Shown here: positions 1-6,304 of the stretch, piece by piece | How the letters are laid out: each line of letters opens with the position of its first letter | Numbering within the stretch: the stretch's first letter is position 1 | Assembly (NCBI GenBank): GCA_020628265.1 | Contig: JAHDFG010000103.1 | Location: 1 to 7,539 of the forward strand | Reading direction: 5' to 3' | DNA length: 7,539 nucleotides | DNA from: Pseudooctadecabacter sp. | GTDB taxonomy: Bacteria; Pseudomonadota; Alphaproteobacteria; Rhodobacterales; Rhodobacteraceae | Position numbers and translations under genes: made by a program | The notes under the pieces: model-generated | Told to the model about the DNA's origin: nothing | Seen by the model: only the letters and a program-made list of their open reading frames with translations | Database searches by the model: none

Positions 1-88
1 CAAGGGCCACCGCGTCCAGCCGCCGCCAGCTGTCCAGATGAAACTGTGCGAAGTACCCCGCACCGACACAGGCCACACGTAAGGTCAT
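1..88 (-). CDS. Gfo/Idh/MocA-family oxidoreductase, N-terminal fragment
   Basis: Only the first 29 codons are in the window; the gene continues beyond position 1. The translation begins MTLRVACVGAGYFAQFHLDS and goes on with WRRLDAVAL. This is a beta strand followed by a Rossmann dinucleotide-binding loop (VGAGYFAQFH, residues 8-17), the form typical of Gfo/Idh/MocA oxidoreductases. These enzymes use NAD(P) to oxidise or reduce sugars, inositols and related polyols in the cytoplasm. The ATG at 86-88 is the best start: the same frame meets a TGA 15 bases before a possible upstream TTG, and the Rossmann strand begins at the expected distance from this ATG. No good Shine-Dalgarno is visible close upstream; a purine-rich GGAGGCGGAG stretch lies too far away (about 30 bases). 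Substrate and full family cannot be judged from 29 residues. The gene is separated from the transporter to its right by a terminator and about 240 bp, so it probably has its own promoter. Confidence 0.7.
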   Translation of the reverse strand, partial: MTLRVACVGAGYFAQFHLDSWRRLDAVAL

Positions 89-138
89 GGGGCAAACCAA
101 TCATTTCGGGCCATCTCCGCCTCCGTTTCGGCTGTTGA

Positions 139-204
139 GCACCTTCATTCGCGTATGCCCCATCACACGCAGCCCGCAATCCCTACCTAACTTCGTGAAG
201 GTGC
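139..204. repeat. 9-bp inverted repeat with 48-bp spacer
   Basis: GCACCTTCA (139-147) is the exact reverse complement of TGAAGGTGC (196-204). The repeat sits immediately next to the 208-233 hairpin and within the presumed 5' leader of the oxidoreductase. In RNA the arms could pair to enclose a 48-nt domain; as DNA they could be a split operator. The arms do not extend further with perfect pairing. A 9-bp match over this distance can arise by chance, so functional meaning is unproven. Confidence 0.35.
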
Positions 205-207
205 CAA

Positions 208-233
208 GCCCCTGCAGCAAAAACTGCAGGGGC
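208..233. repeat. Perfect 10-bp hairpin, 6-nt loop
   Basis: GCCCCTGCAG (208-217) pairs without mismatch with CTGCAGGGGC (224-233) around the loop CAAAAA (TTTTTG on the minus strand). Neither side is followed by a T-run, so it is not a canonical rho-independent terminator. On the minus strand it would lie in the RNA 5' leader of the oxidoreductase or just beyond the transporter's terminator. Possible roles are a 3'-end stabiliser, an attenuator element or a protein-binding inverted repeat. Confidence 0.7.
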
Positions 234-330
234 GACCAGCGCCAAGTCATAGACTGAACCGCCTTTGTGACACCCCCGTGACCGTCCGGCCGCCCCCCTC
301 TAGACGATTACTCAATTCGCGCCGCGCACG

Positions 331-366
331 AAAAAGGCCCCCGATGCGATCGACATCAGGGGCCTT
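331..366 (-). terminator. Rho-independent terminator of the BCCT transporter
   Basis: Read on the minus strand, the arms AAGGCCCC..GATG (366-354) and CATC..GGGGCC (346-336) form a GC-rich stem with one internal mismatch (342/358) and a 7-nt loop (347-353). They are followed at once by TTTTT (335-331). The stem begins 21 bases after the transporter stop codon. It should insulate the oxidoreductase at the left edge from transporter transcription. Confidence 0.9.
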
Positions 367-387
367 CGATTTTGTCTATGCTGCCGC

Positions 388-2064
388 TTACTCGGCGGGG
401 GTACCTACCGGATCAACGGTTACAGCATCCACGCCTGCCCGCTCACGCCGGCCATCGTTGAAACAGGCCTTGATCAGCGAGATGCACATCAGCGCCATCA
501 CCACCGAGAACGGCAGCGCGCCGATGACCATCGCGGTCTGGATGGCCCCCGTCCCACCGGAGATGAGCAATCCGCCCACCACCAGTGCGAGCGCCGCACC
601 CCAGAACAAGATGTGCGGGCGGGCCTTCGGGCCTTCGTCACCAGCGGCATTGATGGTGTTCACGATCAGCACCGCGGAGTCAGCCGACGTCACAAGGAAC
701 GTCATCAGCAGGACCACGATCAGCACCGCCATCGCCCAGGCCAAGGCCTCGGCAATCGGGGCCAGCATGAACTCGGTCATGGCGAAGATCTTGTCGCCGT
801 TGGGCGCATCAAGGATCAGCCCACCGGCAGAGCCGTTAAGCTCAAGGTCAATCGCAGTGCCACCGGCCCATGCGAACCACACGAAGCACATCAGCGACGG
901 GACGATCATCGCACCCAGCACGAATTCACGGATGCTACGCCCGCGCGAAATACGCGCAAGGAACAGACCCACGAAGGGAGCGAATGCGATCCACCATGCC
1001 CAGTAGAACACCGGCCACCAGCCCTGCCATTGTGCCAGCAGGAACGGAACGGAGCCCTCGACGCCATCAGACTGATAGACGTTGAACGACAGCCACGGCA
1101 GCGCGATCAGGTAATCCCAGATCCCCACGAAGAACGCCGTGGCACCAAACCATGTGGCCCCGAAGATGATCAGGAAGCTCAGCAGGAAGATGGACAACAC
1201 CATGTTGATGTTGGACAGCCATTTGATGCCCTTGCCAACACCCGACAGCGCCGACGCGGTGGATGCGCCCATGATCACCAGAAGCGCCACGACGATACCC
1301 AGTGTGGTCGCCCCGCCGTCTGCATTCATCAGACCACCGATGCCGATCCGTGTCAGACCCGCCACGAACTGCTCCACACCAAAGCCCAGCGTTTGGGCCA
1401 CACCCAGAATGGTCGCCACAACGGCCACGATATCAATCAGGTGACCCAGCGGACCGGACAGCGCCTTGCCGAACAGCGGCGTCAGCGACGACCGGATCGT
1501 TAGCGGCAAACCACGGCGGTAGCTGAAGAACGCAAGCGCCAGACCAGCGATCGCATAGCACGCCCATGCGCCCAGACCCCAGTGCAGGAACGACCAGATA
1601 TAGGCCTCGCGCACGTTGTCCGCGCCCTGCGCCGTTGTCAGGCCCTGAATAACGGACGGGTTGTTCTTGAAGTGTGCGACAGGCTCGGCCACGGCCCATG
1701 TGAGCATGCCCACACCGATCCCCGCACCGAACATCATCGAGAACCACGAGAAGTTCGAGAACTCAGGCTTTTCGCCATCGGCCCCCAGCTTCATCCGGCC
1801 CGATGTCGGCCAAAGCGCCAGCCCGAGGCAGACGATGATAAAGGCCGCCACGACCCAGATGTACCATGCGGCAAACAGGTCAAGAATGACGGAATTCCAG
1901 TTCCCCAGAACGGTGCCGGCTTGCGTCGGCCAGACGATACACCAGACAACAAGGACGGAAATGATGATCTTACTGACCACGGCGACGTTAACGCTGAACC
2001 CTCGATAAAAACCGCTGTCGGCGGTTTTGATCGGAAGATCCGATAGCGGTGGTTGAATAGACAT
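388..2064 (-). CDS. BCCT-family betaine/choline/carnitine-type transporter
   Basis: This 558-aa polytopic inner-membrane protein belongs to the betaine/choline/carnitine transporter family (LeuT fold, about 12 membrane helices), which imports quaternary-ammonium or related compatible solutes. Visible family marks are the glycine-rich TM3 segment GAGIGVGMLTWAVAEP (residues 113-128), the tryptophan-rich substrate box FYWAWW (353-358) with the following ARISRGRSIREF stretch, and TSADS (459-463). In BetP the threonine and serine of the equivalent TSADS form the Na2 site, so Na+ coupling is inferred; Na+-independent CaiT-type exchangers lack this. The frame is open for 31 more codons upstream (to 2157), but that extension looks non-coding. 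The ATG at 2064 has a good Shine-Dalgarno and directly precedes a typical hydrophilic N-terminus. There is no long C-terminal osmosensory domain: the tail after the last helix is about 25 residues. The substrate (betaine, choline, carnitine, DMSP or other) cannot be told from sequence alone. It is followed by a strong terminator and may be transcribed from its own promoter or by read-through from the cluster to its right. Confidence 0.95.
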   Translation of the reverse strand: MSIQPPLSDLPIKTADSGFYRGFSVNVAVVSKIIISVLVVWCIVWPTQAGTVLGNWNSVILDLFAAWYIWVVAAFIIVCLGLALWPTSGRMKLGADGEKPEFSNFSWFSMMFGAGIGVGMLTWAVAEPVAHFKNNPSVIQGLTTAQGADNVREAYIWSFLHWGLGAWACYAIAGLALAFFSYRRGLPLTIRSSLTPLFGKALSGPLGHLIDIVAVVATILGVAQTLGFGVEQFVAGLTRIGIGGLMNADGGATTLGIVVALLVIMGASTASALSGVGKGIKWLSNINMVLSIFLLSFLIIFGATWFGATAFFVGIWDYLIALPWLSFNVYQSDGVEGSVPFLLAQWQGWWPVFYWAWWIAFAPFVGLFLARISRGRSIREFVLGAMIVPSLMCFVWFAWAGGTAIDLELNGSAGGLILDAPNGDKIFAMTEFMLAPIAEALAWAMAVLIVVLLMTFLVTSADSAVLIVNTINAAGDEGPKARPHILFWGAALALVVGGLLISGGTGAIQTAMVIGALPFSVVMALMCISLIKACFNDGRRERAGVDAVTVDPVGTPAE

Positions 2065-2182
2065 GACTGTTCCCTCAGCTATTTTATTTTGTGACGCCCA
2101 GCTTCGGGGAAAGTGCGGATTCTCACAAGAGTTGTGTACGCTGCGGTGCCGCATCACCTAAAAGGCAAACAAAAACGGATAC
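2065..2182 (-). promoter_or_regulatory. Intergenic region before the BCCT transporter
   Basis: This 118-bp gap separates the SRAP stop from the transporter start. It contains a 12-bp dyad TGCGG-TG-CCGCA (2142-2153) that could be an operator, and an AT-rich CACAAAATAAAATAG stretch just before the Shine-Dalgarno. I see no convincing -35/-10 pair. I also see no strong terminator after the SRAP gene: TTTTT at 2171-2175 (minus strand) is preceded only by a possible 4-bp stem. Both an independent promoter and partial read-through from the upstream cluster therefore remain possible. Confidence 0.35.
2071..2076 (-). promoter_or_regulatory. Shine-Dalgarno deciding the BCCT start
   Basis: GAGGGA on the minus strand, six bases before the ATG at 2064-2062. 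It supports this start over the upstream in-frame ATGs, which reach to 2157. Confidence 0.8.
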
Positions 2183-2845
2183 TTACTCGGGACCGTCGAA
2201 CGGCTCAATCAACTCGGGGCCCGTTGCGCGGTTGGAATTTACGGCCTTGTCCACGCGGTGAAACTGCAAGGTGTCTTCGCCCGTGGCCTGCATCAGGGTC
2301 GCCGCCCCCTTGCCTTCTTCGCCTAACCAAAGGGCCCATTGGTCAGGCTCAAGGATCACGGGAATGCGGTGGTGAATTTTGCCCATGGCGGCATTCGCAG
2401 CCGTGGTCACAATGGCGGCCGTCGGGCCGATGTCCCCCCAGTCCTGCCAGATCGCGGCGAAGGCCATCGGCGCGCCATCGCTGCGCTGAATGTACCACGG
2501 CAGCTTGGTGCCATCCTCCAGCCGCGTCCATTCATAAAAGCCTGACGCAGGGATCAAGCAGCGCCGCTCGCGGCACGCGGCCTTAAACGCAGGCTTCTCG
2601 GCGATGGTCTCGGCCCGCGCGTTGATCAGCAGCGGCCCGCCATTGGGCTTCTTGTACCAGTGCGGAATGAACCCCCAGCGCATGGGCGCATATCGCCTGC
2701 CGCTTTCACCGGCCGTCACCGTGGCCACCTGCACCGTGGGGCAGACGTTGTAATTGGGCACATCCGGCAGATCGTTCGCCGGGGCCGCATCAAACATCTG
2801 CGACATCGCATCATGGGGCAGCGTAATGGCCATCCGTCCACACAT
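2183..2845 (-). CDS. SRAP-domain abasic-site crosslinking protein (YedK/HMCES family)
   Basis: This 220-aa protein is a complete SOS-response-associated peptidase (SRAP) domain. In characterised YedK and HMCES, Cys2 becomes N-terminal after Met removal and forms a covalent thiazolidine link with abasic sites in single-stranded DNA, shielding them from error-prone processing. All key positions are visible: Met-Cys-Gly-Arg at the N-terminus (Cys2), NARAE with Asn75, RCLIPASGFYEW (95-106) with Glu105, and IHHRIP (157-162), where His158 matches the active-site histidine. The frame is open for 25 codons further upstream, but Cys2 must be the second residue, so the ATG at 2845 is right. It also has AAGGGGG (2853-2859) seven bases upstream. 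The start overlaps the stop of the methyltransferase by one base (TGATG), so translation is probably coupled. No alphaproteobacterial-type LexA box (GTTC-N7-GTTC) is visible nearby; any damage control would have to act on the promoter of the whole cluster. Confidence 0.96.
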   Translation of the reverse strand: MCGRMAITLPHDAMSQMFDAAPANDLPDVPNYNVCPTVQVATVTAGESGRRYAPMRWGFIPHWYKKPNGGPLLINARAETIAEKPAFKAACRERRCLIPASGFYEWTRLEDGTKLPWYIQRSDGAPMAFAAIWQDWGDIGPTAAIVTTAANAAMGKIHHRIPVILEPDQWALWLGEEGKGAATLMQATGEDTLQFHRVDKAVNSNRATGPELIEPFDGPE

Positions 2846-4038
2846 CAGCGCACCCCCTTCAACAGATCGGAATAAAGCAACATCCCCCAGCCATCCAAAG
2901 GCCCCGCGGCACGGGCCCAAAGGGCTTGGAACGCGATCGGGTCCAAGTTCATCGCCTGCCGAATATCCTCCAACCGACGCCGCCCGTCGATCAGGGCCAA
3001 TGCAGGGGCCGCGGCCTTGGGCAATGTCAGCGGGATCGTCTCACCCGCACGCTTGACCGGCAGCACCTTGCCCGCAGCGACCGCTTTGGCCAGTGGCCCG
3101 ACCGGCACGCCGCGAAGATGCGGGATGCGATCAAGTGTCGGCTTTGGCGGAACCGCCCCCGCTGGCCGCGCATAGCCCACATGCACCTTCATTGTTCCCG
3201 ACAGCTGTTCGGCCAGCGCCATCCGCGCCGACGCCTCCATCCCATCGGGCACAGGTCCGAACCGCGCAGGATCATAGGCCGCAGGCTCGCAAAACCGCGC
3301 TAGATCCCAGCCCGTGTCCGCGAGCGTTGCCAACAGACGCGTCACATCAAACGGCTGGTCTTGCGAATGCAGCAACAGATCATAAAACCCCGCATCCGAC
3401 TGTTTGTGATCCACAAGGTGCGGGTTGGTCTTGACCGGATGTCCCTCTGGCAACCGGTCATAAATCTCACGCGCGGCGGCCAAACGCTCTGTCGGAGCCA
3501 TGCCCTCCAACATCGCCCCAAAGGCCGCTTGCAACGGATAAACCCCGCTGCGCCCCAGCGGCGCATAGACCATGAACCCCAAGCCCCCATCCGGCGCACA
3601 GGCCGAACGCAGGGCCGCGAACCCCGCCGCAGGGTCTGGCAAATGATGCAGCACGCCGCAGCAATCGATGTAATCAAACGTCCCGTAGTCCGCCGCATCC
3701 AGCAGGCTGCCCGTGTGAAACGAAATACCTGTCAGCCCCCGCGCCGCCGCCCGTGCCTCGGCCACACGACGCGACGCCTGCGACAGGTCCAGATATGTGA
3801 TCTCGTAAGGCCGCTTTGCAGAGGTCAAAAGCTGCGCCAACTGGATCAGCCCGTCGCCGGTCCCACCGCCCGCAACCAACGCCCGCAAGGGCTGCGACCA
3901 ATCCCGCCGCCCGCCATAAAGGGCGTGGTCAATCTCGCGCGGGTCCGACGGTGATCCGGTGATCAGACGTTTGGCTTCGTCGGCGGGGTCGCGCTCGGGA
4001 TACGGGAACGCCTCGTATTGCGCGGCAACCTCCGACAT
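2845..4038 (-). CDS. Class I SAM-dependent methyltransferase, target unknown
   Basis: This 397-aa soluble protein has a Rossmann-type methyltransferase core. Motif I is LVAGGGTGDG (residues 54-63), the acidic end of beta2 that should contact the SAM ribose is Asp84 in TYLDLS, and FDYIDCCGVLHHLPDP (121-136) is the motif IV/post-motif region. The N-terminus has a YEAFPYPERDP segment (8-18), seen in a group of uncharacterised bacterial methyltransferases. The last ~190 residues lie outside the core and end in a small, helical, DGRRRLEDI-type segment that resembles a winged-helix or PqqD-like fold; that resemblance is a guess. The substrate is unknown. The ATG at 4038 follows directly on the stop of the DUF1992 gene (TGAATG) and has only a weak upstream AAGG, so translation is likely coupled. 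Its stop overlaps the SRAP start by one base. The context suggests co-expression with the abasic-site protein but does not reveal the methylated target. Confidence 0.88.
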   Translation of the reverse strand: MSEVAAQYEAFPYPERDPADEAKRLITGSPSDPREIDHALYGGRRDWSQPLRALVAGGGTGDGLIQLAQLLTSAKRPYEITYLDLSQASRRVAEARAAARGLTGISFHTGSLLDAADYGTFDYIDCCGVLHHLPDPAAGFAALRSACAPDGGLGFMVYAPLGRSGVYPLQAAFGAMLEGMAPTERLAAAREIYDRLPEGHPVKTNPHLVDHKQSDAGFYDLLLHSQDQPFDVTRLLATLADTGWDLARFCEPAAYDPARFGPVPDGMEASARMALAEQLSGTMKVHVGYARPAGAVPPKPTLDRIPHLRGVPVGPLAKAVAAGKVLPVKRAGETIPLTLPKAAAPALALIDGRRRLEDIRQAMNLDPIAFQALWARAAGPLDGWGMLLYSDLLKGVR

Positions 4039-4347
4039 TCAGCGACGGTGCGCCTTGCGCGCCAGATCAATCCGCGCATCCATCATCGACATCTCTTTCA
4101 GGATCTCGCTGCGCCGCGTCCGGTCGCCCGTCTCGGCCAGCTCCTCCCGCAGACGAGCCAATTCACGCGACAAGGACACGAATTCCGGCACTGCCCCTTT
4201 TTCCTTCATCAACCGGTTGATCAATGCGTTCTCCGGGTCGTCCTCGGGCGGCAAGGGCTTGCCCGCACCGGGCAAATCCTCAAAGGCGCCATCTGCCGCG
4301 GCAGCACGGATACGCGCATCAATCAGGTCTTCAAGCGGATGTCCCAT
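4039..4347 (-). CDS. DUF1992 protein (DnaJ homologue C28 conserved domain)
   Basis: This 102-aa cytoplasmic protein carries the signature of the DUF1992 / DnaJ-homologue-subfamily-C-member-28 conserved domain. It begins with HPLEDLIDARIRAA, followed by FEDLPGAGKPL (residues 22-32) and DDPENALINRLMKEKG. The remainder is highly charged and predicted helical (ELARLREELAE...RRSEILKEM), possibly a short coiled coil. No J domain (HPD) is present, as is usual for the bacterial stand-alone form, and its biochemical role is not established. The ATG at 4347 is preceded by AGGA (4355-4358) with a seven-base spacer. The gene lies 20 bp after the membrane-protein gene and touches the methyltransferase start, so it sits within the same transcript. 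Confidence 0.93.
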   Translation of the reverse strand: MGHPLEDLIDARIRAAAADGAFEDLPGAGKPLPPEDDPENALINRLMKEKGAVPEFVSLSRELARLREELAETGDRTRRSEILKEMSMMDARIDLARKAHRR

Positions 4348-4354
4348 AGGCCCA

Positions 4355-4358
4355 TCCT
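4355..4358 (-). promoter_or_regulatory. Shine-Dalgarno of the DUF1992 gene
   Basis: AGGA on the minus strand, seven bases before the ATG at 4347. It lies in the 20-bp gap after the membrane-protein gene and indicates independent ribosome loading for this gene. Confidence 0.65.
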
Positions 4359-4367
4359 ACCCCAGCC

Positions 4368-5864
4368 CTAATCAAGCGTATAGAGCGTGAAATGCAGCCC
4401 TTCGCGCTGGTGATCCTCATAGCGCGCCACCTCGGACATCTGCACCTCGGCGGTGCTGCGTTCATTCAGCCAGACGCGGTTGAACTCCCAATCCGCGAAA
4501 TACTGCGCGCCGAGGTCTCTCACATACAGGTCCAGCGTCCCGTCATGGATCGCCTGCCGCGCATCCCCGTTGACCACGCCATCCAGATTGACGACCCGCA
4601 ACCGCTCGCCCGCATACCATGACAACGCGCCGGACTGCATGGCCACAACCACCGCACCATCGGGCAGCAAGGGCACCAGCATCTGCGCCACATCACCGTA
4701 TTTGTGCCCTTCCACAAAGCGGTCCGACTGACCGGCCCACACGGCGACATCCGCCGCCCGCATCACCACGTGTTGCCCGCCGATCCCCAAGGCTAACAGA
4801 AATGCCGGCACACCACGGCCGAGCCGAAGAACCGGCCAAAGGGTGACAACAACGGCGACAACCACCGCCAGCGCACCAAGAAAAAGGTAGCGGTGAAAGA
4901 ACCAAAACGCGGGCAGGTAGAAGACATAGAACGCCATCATCACCAGCACGGTCAGCGACAGGATCGCAGGACCGTCCACCCGCCGGATCACCAATGCCCG
5001 CAAAAGCGGCCCAAACAGAATCACACCACCCCAGACCATCACACTGTCGGGAAATGCGGGTAGCAGCCCCTCACCGATGATCTCCCCCATCTTGGTGATG
5101 TCCTGATGCGTCTCACGCCCGATAGCCTCATAGAACGCCACGATCTGTCGCACGGCCCCGCCACTTTCCGGCAGCGGCGATCCGGTCTGAGCCAGACAAT
5201 AGGCAACCCAAGGCGATACCGTCAGCGCAGCGACCCCGCCCACGATCAAAACAGGTCGGGGACCCAGCCGCCAGATCGCCACCGGCAAGAGCACCAAAAT
5301 CAGCAACGCCGCATCAATCCGCGCCCACAGGGCCAACCCGGCGACAACGCCAAGCAGCACAAACCGACGCGGCCCGTGCCCCGCAGTCGTTCCACTCGCC
5401 AGATAAATCAGGGTCACGCCCAACAGCCCTGCCAGCGTTGTCTCCAACCCGTTCATCGCATTGACGAAAACCGGCCCCGACACCGCCGCCAAAGCCAGCG
5501 CCAAGGTCGCGGCCCGTGCGGACCCCGTCGCCTGCCGCACGATCGCACCCGAAACCAGAACAGCCCCCGCGCCGAACAGCGCACTCAGCACAATCGCCGC
5601 CCGCAACGCCGCATCCCCGTCCAGCCCCAGCCAGAACACCGGCTGCAACAGCATCGCGATCAGCGGCTGGAACCCTGTCGTCTGGATCACCCCATCCGTG
5701 CTCGGCCCCAACCCCGCCGCGATATTCCGCGCAATCGTCAGCGTGTAATAGGTGTCGTCAGGCAGATAGAGCGCATCAATCGCAGCCAACGGGATGAACA
5801 ACGCAGCGGCGAGATACAGCAAAGTGACCGCCCCAGCGACGGCACGAAACAATGGATCGGACAT
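4368..5864 (-). CDS. GT-C-like polytopic membrane protein (putative glycosyltransferase)
   Basis: This is a 498-aa integral membrane protein with roughly ten hydrophobic segments and a C-terminal soluble region from about residue 399. The first helix (about 9-32) is followed by a loop with Asp36-Asp37 in LPDDTYYTLTIARNIAAGLG, then QTTGFQPL (61-68). This acidic-pair and 'G..QTxG..PL' layout is typical of GT-C-fold glycosyltransferases, which use lipid-linked sugars on the periplasmic side of the inner membrane. The C-terminal region has QSGALSWYAG (410-419) and LDGVVN (427-432), features seen in related uncharacterised bacterial GT-C proteins. The frame is open to 6005, but the 47-codon extension is basic and unlike a protein start. 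The ATG at 5864 directly precedes the first membrane helix, though its Shine-Dalgarno (AAGAG) is weak. No other envelope-polysaccharide gene is present in the window, so donor and acceptor are unknown. It is the first gene of the four-gene cluster. Confidence 0.8.
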   Translation of the reverse strand: MSDPLFRAVAGAVTLLYLAAALFIPLAAIDALYLPDDTYYTLTIARNIAAGLGPSTDGVIQTTGFQPLIAMLLQPVFWLGLDGDAALRAAIVLSALFGAGAVLVSGAIVRQATGSARAATLALALAAVSGPVFVNAMNGLETTLAGLLGVTLIYLASGTTAGHGPRRFVLLGVVAGLALWARIDAALLILVLLPVAIWRLGPRPVLIVGGVAALTVSPWVAYCLAQTGSPLPESGGAVRQIVAFYEAIGRETHQDITKMGEIIGEGLLPAFPDSVMVWGGVILFGPLLRALVIRRVDGPAILSLTVLVMMAFYVFYLPAFWFFHRYLFLGALAVVVAVVVTLWPVLRLGRGVPAFLLALGIGGQHVVMRAADVAVWAGQSDRFVEGHKYGDVAQMLVPLLPDGAVVVAMQSGALSWYAGERLRVVNLDGVVNGDARQAIHDGTLDLYVRDLGAQYFADWEFNRVWLNERSTAEVQMSEVARYEDHQREGLHFTLYTLD

Positions 5865-6247
5865 GGGTCTGCTCTTGGTTTTTTTCCGGCCTACCCCAGA
5901 TGCCCGCATCCACCAAACACGCAACACGCTGCGTTCGCCCCGTTTACCGCCCATTGATGCTCTGCCGCGACACTTGTGCTTGGTTAACCCGCAGGACATC
6001 CACATCCTGCGCCATGGACATTCGGGACAGCCGGCCCCTTAGACCACCCCCGCGCCGCCGCGCGCAGATCGGGTGCAGGGGCGGGCCATAGATCGACGGC
6101 TCTGGCGGCTGACACCCGCCACGGCACCCACTTCATTTCACCCGGCGGGCGTTCATACCACAGTAAGGTTAACGCGCCCCGCTGATAGCTGAGCACACCG
6201 CTCCCCCTTCATCTTGGCAAATACAACTCAAACCCGACGCCGCCACG
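5865..6247. other. 383-bp gap upstream of the four-gene cluster
   Basis: I see no convincing gene here. The region must contain the promoter of the cluster starting at 5864, but no clear -35/-10 pair stands out. A minus-strand GTG frame of 70 codons (5984-6196, starting with Met-Leu-Ser-Tyr-Gln) has GGGGGAG a few bases upstream. Its product has no recognisable motif and becomes Pro/Ala/Arg-rich, so I do not call it. Other structure: a 7-bp-stem hairpin at 5990-6011, a GATGC-CC-GCATC dyad at 5899-5910, and a run of seven T on the plus strand at 5879-5885. Confidence 0.5.
5990..6011. repeat. 7-bp inverted repeat / small hairpin
   Basis: CGCAGGA (5990-5996) pairs perfectly with TCCTGCG (6005-6011) around an 8-nt loop. 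No T-run follows on either strand, so it is not a terminator. It lies about 125 bp upstream of the membrane-protein start and could be an operator or leader stem; chance is not excluded. Confidence 0.5.
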
Positions 6248-6279
6248 AAAAACCCCGCCGCACAAGACGCGCGACGGGG
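6248..6279 (-). terminator. Rho-independent terminator of the 5'-nucleotidase gene
   Basis: On the minus strand CCCCGTCGC (6279-6271) pairs with GCGGCGGGG (6261-6253), with one T-G wobble and a 9-nt loop. TTTTT (6252-6248) follows directly. It starts 25 bases after the nucleotidase stop codon and separates that gene from the cluster to its left. Confidence 0.88.
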
Positions 6280-6304
6280 CCAAAAGCGTGACTAAAAGAA
6301 ACGC

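Larger units (their letters stand above)
89..330. other. Non-coding gap with leader/promoter region of the oxidoreductase
   Basis: No frame on either strand here looks like a gene. Because the transporter's terminator closes off the right side, this stretch should contain the promoter and 5' leader of the oxidoreductase at 1-88. It holds a perfect hairpin (208-233) and a 9-bp inverted repeat with distant arms, GCACCTTCA at 139-147 and TGAAGGTGC at 196-204. On the minus strand a TTGGCA (about 203-208) could be a -35 element, but no good -10 follows at 16-18 bases, so I do not call a promoter. Confidence 0.5.

Noticed and set aside
278..1503. Long plus-strand open frames (242 and 296 codons) opposite the BCCT gene
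   Set aside because: They are antisense to a clear 558-aa transporter. The products are low-complexity Arg/Ser/Pro/His/Gln-rich sequences with no motifs, as expected for shadow frames in GC-rich DNA.
2065..2157. 31-codon N-terminal extension of the BCCT transporter
   Set aside because: The ATG at 2064 has a good Shine-Dalgarno and starts a normal BCCT N-terminus; the extension shows no protein-like character.
5879..5885. Run of seven T on the plus strand as a terminator
   Set aside because: No GC-rich stem precedes it on the plus strand, and no plus-strand gene needs termination there.
5106..5957. Plus-strand frame of 283 codons opposite the GT-C-like gene
   Set aside because: Its Arg/Gln/Pro/His-rich translation is typical of an antisense shadow, while the minus-strand protein has clear membrane helices and motifs.
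5865..6005. 47-codon N-terminal extension of the GT-C-like protein
   Set aside because: The extension is strongly basic and Trp/Cys/Met-scattered, and it would put a non-signal sequence before the first membrane helix. The ATG at 5864 fits the topology.
6014..6091. Plus-strand 25-codon frame (Met-Asp-Ile-Arg...) just after the 5990-6011 hairpin
   Set aside because: It is Arg/Pro-rich, has no well-placed Shine-Dalgarno and no motif; the length is easily reached by chance.
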